The notes under the pieces were generated by a model that worked only from the letters and a program-made list of their open reading frames with translations, was not told the origin of the DNA and did not search any database. Shown in pieces: positions 1 to 8,996 of a stretch of DNA of 64,000 bases (positions within the stretch are counted from its first letter, which is position 1; each line of letters starts with the position of its first letter). The stretch comes from Pseudonocardia sp. TRM90224 (GTDB lineage Bacteria; Actinomycetota; Actinomycetes; Mycobacteriales; Pseudonocardiaceae). The stretch covers positions 62,001-126,000 of the forward strand of contig NZ_JAJGSX010000011.1 in NCBI RefSeq assembly GCF_021245725.1, read 5' to 3'. A program made the translations under genes and the position numbers.

Positions 1-1
1 C

Positions 2-841
2 GCGATCGCGCTCAACGCCGCGGTGTTCCAGACTTCGCGTCTGCTCGGCCCCGCCGTGGCCGCGGTCCTCATCGGGACGGTCGGCATCGGGTGGGCGTTC
101 GCGGCCAACGCGCTCTGCTACGCGGGCCCGCTGCTCGGCCTGCTGCTGATCAAGGGCGCCGACCTGGTGCGGACGCCGCCGGCCCCGCGCGCGCCGCGCC
201 AGCTGCGGTCGGCGCTGCGCTACGTCGCCGACCGGCCCGACGTCGCGTGGACGATCGTGCTGGTCGGGGTGGTCGGCACGTTCGGCCTGAAGTTCCCGGT
301 GGTGCTCACGGCGATGGCGGACACGACGTTCGCCGGCGGCGCCGACCTGTACGGCCTGTTCAACGTGGTCCTCGCGGTCGGCTCGGTCGCCGGCGCGCTG
401 CTGGCCGGCGGGCGCACCCGCTCGCACACCGGGTTGATCGTCGTGATGGCCGCGGCGTTCAGCATCGCCCAGATCGCGGCGGGGTGGGCGCCGGGCGTCC
501 CGCTGTTCCTCGTCGCGCTGGTGCTGATGGGCATCACGAACCTGGCGTTCCAGGCAATGGCGAACTCGTCGGTGCAGACGGCCGTCGCGCCGGCCATGCG
601 CGGCCGGGTGATGGGCCTCTACATGCTCGCGTTCACCGGCGGCACGCCGATCGGCGCGCCCATCATCGGCTGGATCACCGCCGCCTACGGTCCGCGGATC
701 GGCATGACGTTCTGCGGTGTCGTGCCGCTGCTCGCGGCCGTCGCGATCGTGCTGCTGAACCGGCGCCGGCGCCGGGCACCCGGCGGCGACGCCGTCGACA
801 ACGACGTTGTGGTTGTTTCACGAGCCGTGGGGCAGCCATAA
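2..841 (+). CDS. MFS transporter, C-terminal part (5' end cut by window)
   Basis: The reading frame is open from base 2, so the gene starts before the window. About 280 residues with six or more hydrophobic helices remain. The N-terminal visible part (NAAVFQTSRLLGPAVAAVL) is typical of the middle of DHA-type major facilitator exporters of the EntS/MFS_3 kind, where a helix ends in an R-x-x-GPA motif. Substrate unknown; drug or siderophore efflux are the usual roles of the family. The last 16 codons and the TAA lie inside a palindromic repeat (793-855), so the extreme C-terminus (after the RRRRR cluster) is repeat-encoded and probably not conserved. Confidence 0.85.
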   Translation, partial: AIALNAAVFQTSRLLGPAVAAVLIGTVGIGWAFAANALCYAGPLLGLLLIKGADLVRTPPAPRAPRQLRSALRYVADRPDVAWTIVLVGVVGTFGLKFPVVLTAMADTTFAGGADLYGLFNVVLAVGSVAGALLAGGRTRSHTGLIVVMAAAFSIAQIAAGWAPGVPLFLVALVLMGITNLAFQAMANSSVQTAVAPAMRGRVMGLYMLAFTGGTPIGAPIIGWITAAYGPRIGMTFCGVVPLLAAVAIVLLNRRRRRAPGGDAVDNDVVVVSRAVGQP

Positions 842-855
842 CGTCGTTGTCGACG
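793..855. repeat. Intergenic palindrome, family C copy 1
   Basis: Perfect 16-bp arms (CGTCGACAACGACGTT at 793-808 and its complement at 840-855) around a 31-bp centre. Same arms as the copy at 60057 and nearly the same as at 2697. It overlaps the stop of the MFS gene and precedes the S66 gene on the same strand. Possible terminator or REP-like element. Confidence 0.85.
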
Positions 856-870
856 GGATAGCGTCGCGCC

Positions 871-1785
871 GTGGAGTCGATCAGTCGGTGCTGGCCGGAG
901 CCGTTGCGGGTGGGGGACCGGGTCGAGGTGATAGCGCCGGCAGGCCCGCCCCCGGCCCCGCAGCTCGCCGCGGGCCTGGACGTGCTGCGGTCGTGGGGCC
1001 TCGACGTGCGGTGCGCCGCAGACCCGGAGCGGCACCACCCGACGCTGCCCTACCTCGCCGGGACCGACGCCGAGCGGGCCGCGCAGCTGCAGAAGGCGTG
1101 GTGCGACCCCGGGAACGCCGCCGTGGTCTGCGCCCGCGGTGGCTACGGGGCGTTGCGCATCCTGGACCTGCTCGACTGGACGGCGATGGCGGCGGCCGGC
1201 CCGAAGGTCTTCACCGGCTCCAGCGACATCACGGCGCTGCACGCCGTCCTCGGCCCGGCCTGCGGGCTGGTCACGATGTTCACCCCGCTAGTCGCGAGCG
1301 ACGCGATGGCCGAGCCGGTCGCGCAGGAGAACATGCGCCGGATGCTGTTCGAGCGGGAGCCGACCCTGCACGGCGGCCCGTCCGCCCGCACGCTGGTCGG
1401 CGGCACCGCGGCCGGCCCGACGGTGGGCGGCACGCTCAGCCTCATCGTTTCGACGCTGGGCGTCGCAGGCGTGCCGGCCCCGCCCGACGGCTCGATCGTG
1501 CTGCTGGAGGACATCACGGAGGCGCCGTACCGGATCGACCACTTCCTGACCCACCTGCTGCGCAGCGGCTGGTTCGACACCGTCGCCGGGGTCGTGCTGG
1601 GGTCGTGGCTCAAGTGCGGCAAGCCCGAGCGGGTGCACGACGTGATGGTCGACCGGCTCGGTGGGCTCGGCATCCCGGTCGTCGAGGAGTTCGGTTTCGG
1701 CCACGCCGAGGGCCAGCTCAGCGTGCCCCTCGGGGCGAGCGTGGTGCTCGATGCGGATACACCCACATTGACGTTCGTTCGGTAA
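871..1785 (+). CDS. S66 family LD-carboxypeptidase (muramoyltetrapeptide carboxypeptidase)
   Basis: 304 residues, the usual length for S66 peptidases, which remove the terminal D-Ala from the L,D bond of murein tetrapeptides in the cytoplasm; MccF-type self-immunity peptidases are close relatives. The nucleophile motif GSSDITAL (family form GxSD) is at about residue 113-120. The acid region LLEDITEAPYRIDHFL and a late FGFGHAEGQLSVPLG carrying the catalytic His are both present, so the Ser-Glu-His triad looks intact. GTG start chosen because it lies just after the palindrome that ends at 855. Context with D-aminopeptidase and peptide ABC genes suggests cell-wall peptide recycling (inference). 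Confidence 0.9.
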   Translation: MESISRCWPEPLRVGDRVEVIAPAGPPPAPQLAAGLDVLRSWGLDVRCAADPERHHPTLPYLAGTDAERAAQLQKAWCDPGNAAVVCARGGYGALRILDLLDWTAMAAAGPKVFTGSSDITALHAVLGPACGLVTMFTPLVASDAMAEPVAQENMRRMLFEREPTLHGGPSARTLVGGTAAGPTVGGTLSLIVSTLGVAGVPAPPDGSIVLLEDITEAPYRIDHFLTHLLRSGWFDTVAGVVLGSWLKCGKPERVHDVMVDRLGGLGIPVVEEFGFGHAEGQLSVPLGASVVLDADTPTLTFVR

Positions 1786-1828
1786 AGGGCTGGCGGTTGA
1801 CGCAGGGGCAACCACTACGGTCGCCGTC

Positions 1829-2695
1829 ATGACCATCACCGTGATCGACAGCTACGCGGCGATGCGCGAGATCCTGCACGCTCCGCTCGCCGACCGCCCG
1901 GCCCTGCTGCGTCGCATGCTGGAGCCGGTCGCGGGCATGTACCGGTTCTTCCCCGGCGAGCCCGACCTCGTCGACCTGCACCAAATGGGCAGCGCGTTCC
2001 GCATCGACCGCGACGACGAGCGCGTCCTGCCCGCGCTGGAGACGATGCACGAGGCCCGGGTGTGGGATCGGATCGAGACGGCGCTGAACGACGCGCTGAA
2101 GGTGCAGCTCGACGCCACACCGGGCATCACGGTGCCCGACATCCAGGTGCTGCTCGTGCTGGGCGACCCCGCCGACACCCTCTTCATGGACGCCGCGCTC
2201 GGGGTGACGGGCAACGGCGGGCTCTCCGGCTACATCCTGCTCAACGTCTGGCCGTTCCCGGAGAACCTGGAGCGGATCGAGGCGACCGCCGTGCACGAGC
2301 TGAACCACAACCTGCGCTACAGCACGGTCGTCTGGAACCCGATGACGGTGACCGTCGGGGAGCACGTCGTCAGCGAGGGGTTGGCCGACGCGTTCGCCCG
2401 GCAGCTGTACGGGGACCTCGGCTACACGCGCATCGGCGTGCCGTCGCAGGGCGACGACGCGGTGTTCGAGAAGGTGCTGGCCGGCCTCGACGTCACCGGG
2501 ATGCAGAACTTCGCGTCCTACGTCCACGGCGACACGATCGCCGCGCGGTACGGGGGGACGCCCGTCGGGCTGCCGACCGGCGCCGGGTACGCCGCGGGCA
2601 ACCGGCTCGTCGACACCTACCTCGCGGCCACCGGCAAGACGGCCGCCGAGGCGACGCTCGTCGACGCGGCGGAGATCATCGCGCACACGAGGTAG
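1829..2695 (+). CDS. DUF2268 putative Zn-dependent protease
   Basis: 288-residue soluble protein with an HExxH zinc motif (HELNH) at about residue 155, followed some 20 residues later by GEHVVSEGLADAFARQLYG, which supplies the third ligand region. This arrangement is typical of DUF2268 (YjaZ-like) predicted metalloproteases. No signal peptide or membrane segment is visible. ATG start lies 43 bp after the S66 stop, so the two may be co-transcribed. Substrate is unknown. The family assignment rests on the zinc motif and overall layout. Confidence 0.8.
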   Translation: MTITVIDSYAAMREILHAPLADRPALLRRMLEPVAGMYRFFPGEPDLVDLHQMGSAFRIDRDDERVLPALETMHEARVWDRIETALNDALKVQLDATPGITVPDIQVLLVLGDPADTLFMDAALGVTGNGGLSGYILLNVWPFPENLERIEATAVHELNHNLRYSTVVWNPMTVTVGEHVVSEGLADAFARQLYGDLGYTRIGVPSQGDDAVFEKVLAGLDVTGMQNFASYVHGDTIAARYGGTPVGLPTGAGYAAGNRLVDTYLAATGKTAAEATLVDAAEIIAHTR

Positions 2696-2696
2696 C

Positions 2697-2758
2697 CGTC
2701 GAGAACGACGTCCACGCTGTTCCGCTATCCCGGATCGGCCGCGACGTCGTTCTCGACG
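2697..2758. repeat. Intergenic palindrome, family C copy 2
   Basis: Perfect 16-bp arms (2697-2712 and 2743-2758; CGTCGAGAACGACGTC) at the convergent junction between the DUF2268 gene and the peptide ABC operon. The stop codon of the ATPase gene (2725-2727) lies in the loop, and one arm encodes its last residues. Confidence 0.85.
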
Positions 2759-4347
2759 TTCGTCGGCAGCACCGAGAGCAGCAGCTTGGTGTAGTCGTGC
2801 TGGGGGTCGAGCAGCACCTCCTCCGCAGGGCCCGACTCCACGATCCGGCCCTGGTGCATGACGGCGACGCGGTCGGCGATCGTCCAGGCCAGCCCGAGAT
2901 CGTGGGTGATCACCAGCGCGCCCAGCCCGAGCTCGGTGCGCAGCCGCAGCAGCAGCGCGAGGATCTCCCGGCGCACCGAGGCGTCGAGCGACGCGACCGG
3001 TTCGTCGGCCACGAGGAACGTCGGGGCGAGCGCCAGCGCGCCCGCGATGACGACCCGCTGCCGCTGCCCGCCCGACAGCTGCGAGGGCAGCACCGGCAGG
3101 AACCGCTCCGGCGGGCGCAGCTCGGCCTGCTCCAGCGCCGCGGCGACGATCGCGGCCTCGTCGCCGGGCAGCCGGTGCACCCGCGGCCCTTCCGCGACGG
3201 CCTCGTAGACGCTGTGGCGCGGGTTGAGCGCCCCGGTCGGATCCTGCAGCACCAGCTGGACGCTGCGGCGGTACCCGCGCAGCCTGCGCGACGACCGCGG
3301 CAGTGGCGCGTCGCCGTAGCGCACCTCGCCCGAGGTGGGCTGCTGCACGCCGAGCAGGCACCGGGCCAGGGTCGTCTTGCCGGATCCGGACTGGCCGACC
3401 AGCGCGACGATCTCGCCCGGCCGGACCTGCAACGACACGCCGTCGACCGCGCGGACACCGCCGCCGCCGCGCAGCGGGAAGTCGACGGTGAGCCGCTCGG
3501 CCGCGAGCGTCGGCCCCGGTCCGGGTTCGGCGTGCTCGACGAGCCGCGACGCCGGGTCGCCGACGGTGGGGAACGCCGCTGCGAGCGCGCGGGCGTGCGG
3601 GTGCTGCGGCCGGTGGATGACCTGATCCGACGGCCCGTCCTCGACCACCAGCCCGTCCTGCATGACGACGACCCGCCGGCAGCTCGCGGCGAGCACCGAG
3701 AGGTCGTGGCTGATCATCATCAGCCCGACGCCGCGCTCGGCGACCAGCACGGCGAGCCGGTCGAGCACCTGCTGCTGCACGACGACGTCCAGCGCGGTCG
3801 TCGGCTCGTCGGCGATTACGAGGTCGGGGTCGCACGCCAGTGCCATCGCGATCATGACCCGCTGCCGCTGCCCGCCGGAGAGCTCGTGCGGGTAGGCGTT
3901 CGTGCGGGCCGCGGGCAGCTCCACCTGCGCCAGCAGCTCAGTGACGCGCTGCGGGACCCCCTTGGCCGCGGGGGAGTGCAGCCGGATCGGCTCGGCGATC
4001 TGGTCGCCGACCGTGCGGACGGGGTTGAGCGAGTGCATCGCGCCCTGGAACACGATCGACGCCTGCGCCCACCGCAGCGCGCGCAGCTTGCCCCACGACA
4101 GCCCGGTCACGTCCACGCCGCCGACCAGCACCGACCCGCCGATCCGGGCATCCCGCGGGAGCAGCCGCAGCGCCGCCATGGCGAGCGTCGTCTTCCCGCA
4201 GCCCGACTCGCCGGCGATCCCGAGCGTCTCGCCGGCGCCGAGCGACAGCGAGACGCCCCGCACCGCGGGTTCCCAGCCGCGCGGGGTGCGGTAGTCGACC
4301 GTCAGGTCCCGGTACTCCAGCAACGGGGTCTCCGATGTCGGTGTCAT
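2725..4347 (-). CDS. dppDF: Dipeptide/oligopeptide ABC transporter, fused double ATP-binding protein
   Basis: 540 residues with two complete nucleotide-binding domains in tandem, corresponding to DppD and DppF (OppD/OppF) joined. First domain: Walker A GESGCGKTT near residue 42, signature LSGGQRQR, Walker B DLVIADEPTT. Second domain: Walker A GQSGSGKTT, signature LSGGQRQRV, Walker B TFLVADEPV. It energises import through the two permeases just upstream. ATG at 4347 overlaps the permease end by 4 bp. Fused NBDs occur in some actinobacterial Dpp systems (known). The last residues, up to the stop, are encoded by palindrome C2. Confidence 0.93.
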   Translation of the reverse strand: MTPTSETPLLEYRDLTVDYRTPRGWEPAVRGVSLSLGAGETLGIAGESGCGKTTLAMAALRLLPRDARIGGSVLVGGVDVTGLSWGKLRALRWAQASIVFQGAMHSLNPVRTVGDQIAEPIRLHSPAAKGVPQRVTELLAQVELPAARTNAYPHELSGGQRQRVMIAMALACDPDLVIADEPTTALDVVVQQQVLDRLAVLVAERGVGLMMISHDLSVLAASCRRVVVMQDGLVVEDGPSDQVIHRPQHPHARALAAAFPTVGDPASRLVEHAEPGPGPTLAAERLTVDFPLRGGGGVRAVDGVSLQVRPGEIVALVGQSGSGKTTLARCLLGVQQPTSGEVRYGDAPLPRSSRRLRGYRRSVQLVLQDPTGALNPRHSVYEAVAEGPRVHRLPGDEAAIVAAALEQAELRPPERFLPVLPSQLSGGQRQRVVIAGALALAPTFLVADEPVASLDASVRREILALLLRLRTELGLGALVITHDLGLAWTIADRVAVMHQGRIVESGPAEEVLLDPQHDYTKLLLSVLPTNVENDVAADPG

Positions 4348-5231
4348 CGGCGAGCCGCCAGCGCCGGGTTCAGCACGATCTCCAGCGCCCGCCCGCACAG
4401 GGTGAACCCGAGCACCACGGCGACGATCGCGATCCCCGGCGGCAGCAGGTACCACCACGCGCCTGCGGTGATCGCCCCGGAGTCGACGGCCGCTTTCAGC
4501 ATGGTTCCCCAGGAGACGCTCGCCGGGTCGCCGAGCCCGAGGAACGCGAGCGTCGACTCGGAGATGATCGCGCTGCCGACCGTCAGCGTCGTGTTGGCGA
4601 GCACCAGCGGCAGCACCGCCGGCAGGACGTGCTTGCCGAGCACGTGCGCGTGGCCGCCGCCCAGCACCTGGGCCCGCTCGATGTAGGGCCGGGCCTCGAT
4701 CGCGAGCGTCTGCGCGCGCACGAGCCGCGCGGTCGACGCCCACGACGTCACGCCGATCGCGACGATGATCGTGAACGCGCCGCGCTGCAGCACCGTCGAG
4801 AGCACGATCGCGAGCACCAGCGAGGGCAGCACGAGGAAGAAGTCGGTCAGCCGCATCAGGATCGCGGAGGGCCAGCCGCCGAAGTGCGCGGCGAGCATGC
4901 CGACCAGCGAGCCGATCACCACCGAGAGCAGCGTCGCCGCGACCCCGACCAGCAGTGAGATCCGGCTGCCCATGATCGTCAGGGCCAGCACCGAGCGGCC
5001 GCTCTCGTCGGTGCCGAGCGGGTAGGCGGCGCTCGGCGGCTCCAGCACGCCACCGGTCGCCGTGATCACCGAGAGGTCGTCGGCGGTGATGTAGAGCGGC
5101 GCGGTGAGCGCGACGACCAGCGTGGCGCCCAGCACGACGAGGCCGGCCAGCCCGCTGCGTTGCTCGGCGTACGTGCGGGCGAACCGGGCGGCCGCCGTGC
5201 GGCGTCGCTCCCACGCGATGCTCGCGGTCAC
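4344..5231 (-). CDS. dppC: Peptide ABC transporter permease (DppC type)
   Basis: 295 residues, about six membrane helices, with the C-family features: an N-terminal cytoplasmic arm, the post-TM1 extracellular domain, a YPLGTDESGRSVL motif typical of DppC/OppC, and the BPD_transp_1 EAA-like loop ending in GDPASVSWG. GTG start at 5231 gives a 4-bp GTGA overlap with dppB, indicating translational coupling. It forms the transmembrane pore with DppB. Confidence 0.93.
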   Translation of the reverse strand: MTASIAWERRRTAAARFARTYAEQRSGLAGLVVLGATLVVALTAPLYITADDLSVITATGGVLEPPSAAYPLGTDESGRSVLALTIMGSRISLLVGVAATLLSVVIGSLVGMLAAHFGGWPSAILMRLTDFFLVLPSLVLAIVLSTVLQRGAFTIIVAIGVTSWASTARLVRAQTLAIEARPYIERAQVLGGGHAHVLGKHVLPAVLPLVLANTTLTVGSAIISESTLAFLGLGDPASVSWGTMLKAAVDSGAITAGAWWYLLPPGIAIVAVVLGFTLCGRALEIVLNPALAARR

Positions 5232-6265
5232 CGGGTCCGCACCCGCGGGTCGACGAGCCGGTAGACCAGGTCGGCGGCCACGTTCATGATCACCACAGCG
5301 GAGGAGAGCGCGATGAGCGTGCCCTGCAGCAGCGGGATGTCGGGCACGGCGAGCGCCTGGTAGGTCAGCAGGCCCAGGCCCGGCCAGGAGAACACCGTCT
5401 CGACGGTCACCGCGCCCGAGACGACGAACCCGACCTGCAGGAAGATGATCGTGATCGTCGGCAGCAGCGCGTTGGGCACGGCGTGCCGGCGCCGCACGAG
5501 GTCCTCGCGCAGCCCCTTGGCCCGCGCCGTCGTCAGGTAGTCGGCGGTCATCTCCTCCAGCAGCGACGACCGCATCACCATCAGGTACTGCGCGTAGACG
5601 ACCGCGACCATCGTCAGGCACGGCAGCACCAGGTGGTGCGCGACGTCCAGCACGGCGGGGAAGAACCCGTCGACGCCACCCGGTGAGGTCATCCCGGCGG
5701 TCGGGAACAGGTCGAGCGCCACCGCGAACACCATCAGCACGATCAGCCCGAGCCAGAACGTCGGCACCGACCACAGCACCAGCGCCGTCGCCGTCGTGAA
5801 CCGGTCGAACGCGCTGCCGTGCCGCCACGCCGCGCGGCTGCCCAGCCACAGCCCGAGCGCCACCGAGATCACCAGCGCGGTGCCGGTGAGCAGCACCGTC
5901 GGCCAGAGCCGCCCGAGGATCAGGTCGGTGACGGGCTGGCTGTACTTGTACGACGTGCCGAGGTCGCCGCGGGCGAGATCGCCCAGGTAGTCGAGGAACT
6001 GCTGGGGCAGCGGCTGGTCGAGCCCGAACTCGGCGCGCAGCCGCGCGAGCTGCTCCGGGTTGCCCGGCCGGTCGCGGGTCATCGCCCGCACCGGGTCGCC
6101 CGGCAGCACCCGGAACATGAAGAAGCCCAGCACGACGATCAGCGCCATGCTGATCAGCCCGCCGCCGATCGTGCGCAGGACGAACGCGAGCCCGCCCTGT
6201 GCACGTCCCTTGGTGGGTTCGGCGAGGTCGGTGGCGGTGGTGGTGCTCGGGAGCAGGTCGGTCAC
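5228..6265 (-). CDS. dppB: Peptide ABC transporter permease (DppB type)
   Basis: 345 residues, six helices. The DppB signature FFMFRVLPGDPVRAM follows the first helix, then a family-typical RAEFGLDQPLPQQF and a DLGTSYKYSQPV periplasmic segment. The N-terminal ~25 residues before TM1 are Thr/Ala-rich and poorly conserved-looking. Starts 19 bp after the binding-protein stop, so it belongs to one operon with the genes on either side. Confidence 0.93.
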   Translation of the reverse strand: MTDLLPSTTTATDLAEPTKGRAQGGLAFVLRTIGGGLISMALIVVLGFFMFRVLPGDPVRAMTRDRPGNPEQLARLRAEFGLDQPLPQQFLDYLGDLARGDLGTSYKYSQPVTDLILGRLWPTVLLTGTALVISVALGLWLGSRAAWRHGSAFDRFTTATALVLWSVPTFWLGLIVLMVFAVALDLFPTAGMTSPGGVDGFFPAVLDVAHHLVLPCLTMVAVVYAQYLMVMRSSLLEEMTADYLTTARAKGLREDLVRRRHAVPNALLPTITIIFLQVGFVVSGAVTVETVFSWPGLGLLTYQALAVPDIPLLQGTLIALSSAVVIMNVAADLVYRLVDPRVRTR

Positions 6266-6284
6266 CGGTGATCCGCCCGGCCGG

Positions 6285-8072
6285 CTATTCGCGCTCGTCG
6301 CTGGACGACCGCCGGCCGCGCACGACGAAGAACGCCACCAGCCCCAGCACGATCACGCCGCCGATGACTGCCGCGATGATCCCCGCGGGGTTGCCGCCGC
6401 CGGTGTTCGCCTGCGTCGCGACCGGGGTGGCGTTGTAGTAGCCCCAGTAGCCGGTCTGCCCGGTGATCACGCCGCCCTCGGCGGGCTGCGTGACGAACCC
6501 GGTGAACCGGTCGGAACGGTAGGCCTCCAGCAGCCGGTCGTGGGTCAGCACCACCGCGTGCACGTCGTCGTAGAGCAGGCTGTTCATCTGCTTGACGATC
6601 TCCTGGCGCTTCGGCTTGTCCAGCTCGGCCTGCTGCGCCGCGTAGAGCCGGTCGTACTCGGGATTGCAGTAGCCGGAGTCGCTCTGCGCCGTCGCGTTGT
6701 AGCTGCAGGTCTGCTGGTGCAGCATCGGGTCGGGGTCGGGGTTGACGCTCCACCCGCTGAACGCGAGGTCGAAGTTGCCGGCGCTCATGTCGTCGTCGGC
6801 CTGGTTGGACGACTTGAAGGTCGGGGTCAGCGTGACGCCGATCTGGTTGAACCAGCCGACCATGAAGTCGGCGAGCTGCCGGTTCGTGGCGACGTCGGTC
6901 GAGGAGACCAGCCGCAGCGCGAGCGGTTTCCCGTCAGGGCCGACGCGCTTGCCGTCCGGGCCCGCGCGGTAGCCGGCCTCGTCGAGCAGCGCCTTGGCCT
7001 TCTCGGGGTCGAAGTCGCGCCGCTGGCCCGGGGCCGGGGTGAACGTCCAGTCCGGGTAGACCGGCGGGATGATGCTGTAACCGGGCTCGGAGTGGCCCTG
7101 CTTGATCCGCTCGACCACCGCGTTGACGTCGATCGCGTGGTGCAGCGCCCGACGCACCCGCACGTCCTTGAGCGCCGGGTTGCCGTCGCCGAACGGCTTG
7201 CCGTCGACACCGCTCGGGTTGGACCAGTTCATGAGCAGCTCGGTGAAGCGGCGGTTGCGGCCCTCGTTGCGCGTGATGTTCGGGTCGCCGGCGAGCGAGT
7301 CGAACTGGGCAGGCGTCGTGTCGCGAACGAGGTCGATGTCGCCCTTGCGCAGGCCCTGCACCGCCGCGTCGGTGTTCTCGTACTTGACCAGCTGCACGCC
7401 GTCGGCCTTGGGCCGGCCGCGCCAGTAGGAGTCGTTGGCCTGGAGCGTGACGCTCTGCCCCTCCTGGTAGCCGGTCAGCACGTACGGGCCGCTGCCGACG
7501 ACGGGGAACGTCTCGGTGTTGGTGAGGGTGCCGATCCGGTCGACCTGGGACGCCCAGATGTGCTCGGGCACGATCGGGATCTCGGAGTTGAGGATCGACG
7601 CCATCGGCTGCTTGGTGACGATCACCAGCGTCCGGTCGTCGGTCGCCGTGACCGAGGCGTAGTTCTCGACGGCGCCGCCGTTCGCCTCCTTGGCCGCGTC
7701 GTTGGTCATGATCTGGTTGTAGGTGAAGGCGACGTCCTTGGCCGTGATCGGCTTGCCGTCGGACCAGTTGGCCTCGCGGATGCGGAAGGTCCAGGTCAGC
7801 TTGTCGGGCGCGGCCTGCCAGCTCTCCGCGAGCGCCGGCTGCGCGGAGTTGTCCGGCCCCGCGGTCGTCAGGTACTCGTACATCAGCCGGTTGACCTGCG
7901 TCGAGGTCAGGAACACCGCGACGAACGGGTTCAGCGAGTCGATCTCCTGGGTCACCGCCACGCGGAGCACCGCCCCGCCGGGCGGTTGGGCGAGCGCGGT
8001 GCCTGCCCCGCCCGCCAGCGCCATCACCATGGCCGCGAACAGGCACGCCAACCTTCGAAGACCCCGAGACAT
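6285..8072 (-). CDS. Peptide ABC transporter substrate-binding protein (SBP family 5) with C-terminal membrane anchor
   Basis: 595 residues. A Sec signal peptide (about 1-30, ending TALAQ) has no lipobox Cys. The SBP_bac_5 body follows, with family motifs TWTFRIREANWSDGKPITAKDV and VVGSGPYVLTGYQ. The tail after about residue 560 has a Gly/Asn linker and one strong transmembrane helix (GIIAAVIGGVIVLGLVAFF) followed by basic residues. The protein is therefore probably tethered by a C-terminal helix instead of a lipid, an uncommon layout for a bacterial SBP. First gene of the dpp operon; its promoter should lie in 8073-8156, shared with the divergent peptidase genes. Confidence 0.92.
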   Translation of the reverse strand: MSRGLRRLACLFAAMVMALAGGAGTALAQPPGGAVLRVAVTQEIDSLNPFVAVFLTSTQVNRLMYEYLTTAGPDNSAQPALAESWQAAPDKLTWTFRIREANWSDGKPITAKDVAFTYNQIMTNDAAKEANGGAVENYASVTATDDRTLVIVTKQPMASILNSEIPIVPEHIWASQVDRIGTLTNTETFPVVGSGPYVLTGYQEGQSVTLQANDSYWRGRPKADGVQLVKYENTDAAVQGLRKGDIDLVRDTTPAQFDSLAGDPNITRNEGRNRRFTELLMNWSNPSGVDGKPFGDGNPALKDVRVRRALHHAIDVNAVVERIKQGHSEPGYSIIPPVYPDWTFTPAPGQRRDFDPEKAKALLDEAGYRAGPDGKRVGPDGKPLALRLVSSTDVATNRQLADFMVGWFNQIGVTLTPTFKSSNQADDDMSAGNFDLAFSGWSVNPDPDPMLHQQTCSYNATAQSDSGYCNPEYDRLYAAQQAELDKPKRQEIVKQMNSLLYDDVHAVVLTHDRLLEAYRSDRFTGFVTQPAEGGVITGQTGYWGYYNATPVATQANTGGGNPAGIIAAVIGGVIVLGLVAFFVVRGRRSSSDERE

Positions 8073-8156
8073 GTGATTCCCCCCACCTCGTCGTGCTGGG
8101 AACCAACCACTGCCCACCGATGGCGTCAATGCTTTCCCGCCGATAGCGTCACGATC

Positions 8157-8996
8157 ATGCGGGTGCTCGTGTCGGCGGACATGGAGGGCGCCACCGGTGT
8201 GACGTGGACCGACGACTGCGTGCCCGGCACGGAGCCGTGGCAGCGCATGCGGCGGCTCTTCGCCGGTGACGTGAACGCGGCCGTTGCCGGTCTCGTCCGG
8301 GGTGGGGCGACGGACGTGCTGGTCAACGAGGCGCACTCGGCCCAGCGCAACCTCCTGCTGGAGGAGCTGGACGAGCGGGCGCGAATGCTGACCGGCCGGC
8401 ACAAACCGCTCTCGATGATGCAGGGCATCGACGCGAGCGGTGAATCGGCGGTGGACGGGGTGGTGTTCCTCGGCTACCACGCCGGCGCGGGGCAGCAGGG
8501 CGTGCTCGCGCACACCTACCTGGAGAACTCGATCACCGGGGTGTGGCTCGACGGCGAGCCGGCCGGCGAGGGCGGGCTCAACGCGGCGCTGGCCGCCGAG
8601 CACGGCGTGCCGGTGCTGCTCGTGACCGGCGACGACCGGGCGTGCGCCGAAGCCGGGCGTTACGCGCCGGAGGCGACCACGGTGGCCGTCAAGGAATGCG
8701 TGAGCCGCTACGCCGCGATCTGCCTCCCACCGGCCAGGACGGCCAGCATGATCAGCGAGGCCGCGCAGGCCGCGATGACCCGGGCCGGCCGCCGCGAGGG
8801 TGCGGTCGGGCCGCACCGGATCGAGGTCGAGTTCGACGCCGCGCACCTCGCCGACGCCGCGGCCGTCGTGCCCACGGTCGAGCAGCTCGACGTGCGCAGG
8901 GTCGGCTTCGACGCGCCGTCGATGACGGCGGCGATGCAGGCCTTCAAGATCGTCACGGCGATCGCGGGCGGGGCGGTGCAGGGCATCTATGGATGA
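8157..8996 (+). CDS. M55 family D-aminopeptidase (DppA-like)
   Basis: 279 residues. M55 enzymes are zinc decamers that release N-terminal D-amino acids, e.g. from D-Ala-D-Ala. The N-terminal VSADMEG places Asp8 and Glu10 at the positions known as metal ligands in Bacillus subtilis DppA. VNEAHSAQRN carries the next His, LGYHAGAG another, and GEGGLNAALAAEHGVPV the late Glu. ATG start at 8157. The stop overlaps the following M20 gene by 8 bp. Divergent from the peptide ABC operon, as expected for intracellular processing of imported peptides. Confidence 0.92.
   Translation: MRVLVSADMEGATGVTWTDDCVPGTEPWQRMRRLFAGDVNAAVAGLVRGGATDVLVNEAHSAQRNLLLEELDERARMLTGRHKPLSMMQGIDASGESAVDGVVFLGYHAGAGQQGVLAHTYLENSITGVWLDGEPAGEGGLNAALAAEHGVPVLLVTGDDRACAEAGRYAPEATTVAVKECVSRYAAICLPPARTASMISEAAQAAMTRAGRREGAVGPHRIEVEFDAAHLADAAAVVPTVEQLDVRRVGFDAPSMTAAMQAFKIVTAIAGGAVQGIYG

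Noticed and set aside
6060..8996. Very long open frames opposite the peptide ABC genes and elsewhere (up to about 1,000 codons)
   Set aside because: High GC keeps antisense frames open; these translations are Arg/Ala/Pro/Gly-rich without domains, while the opposite strand has clear families with GC3 codon bias.
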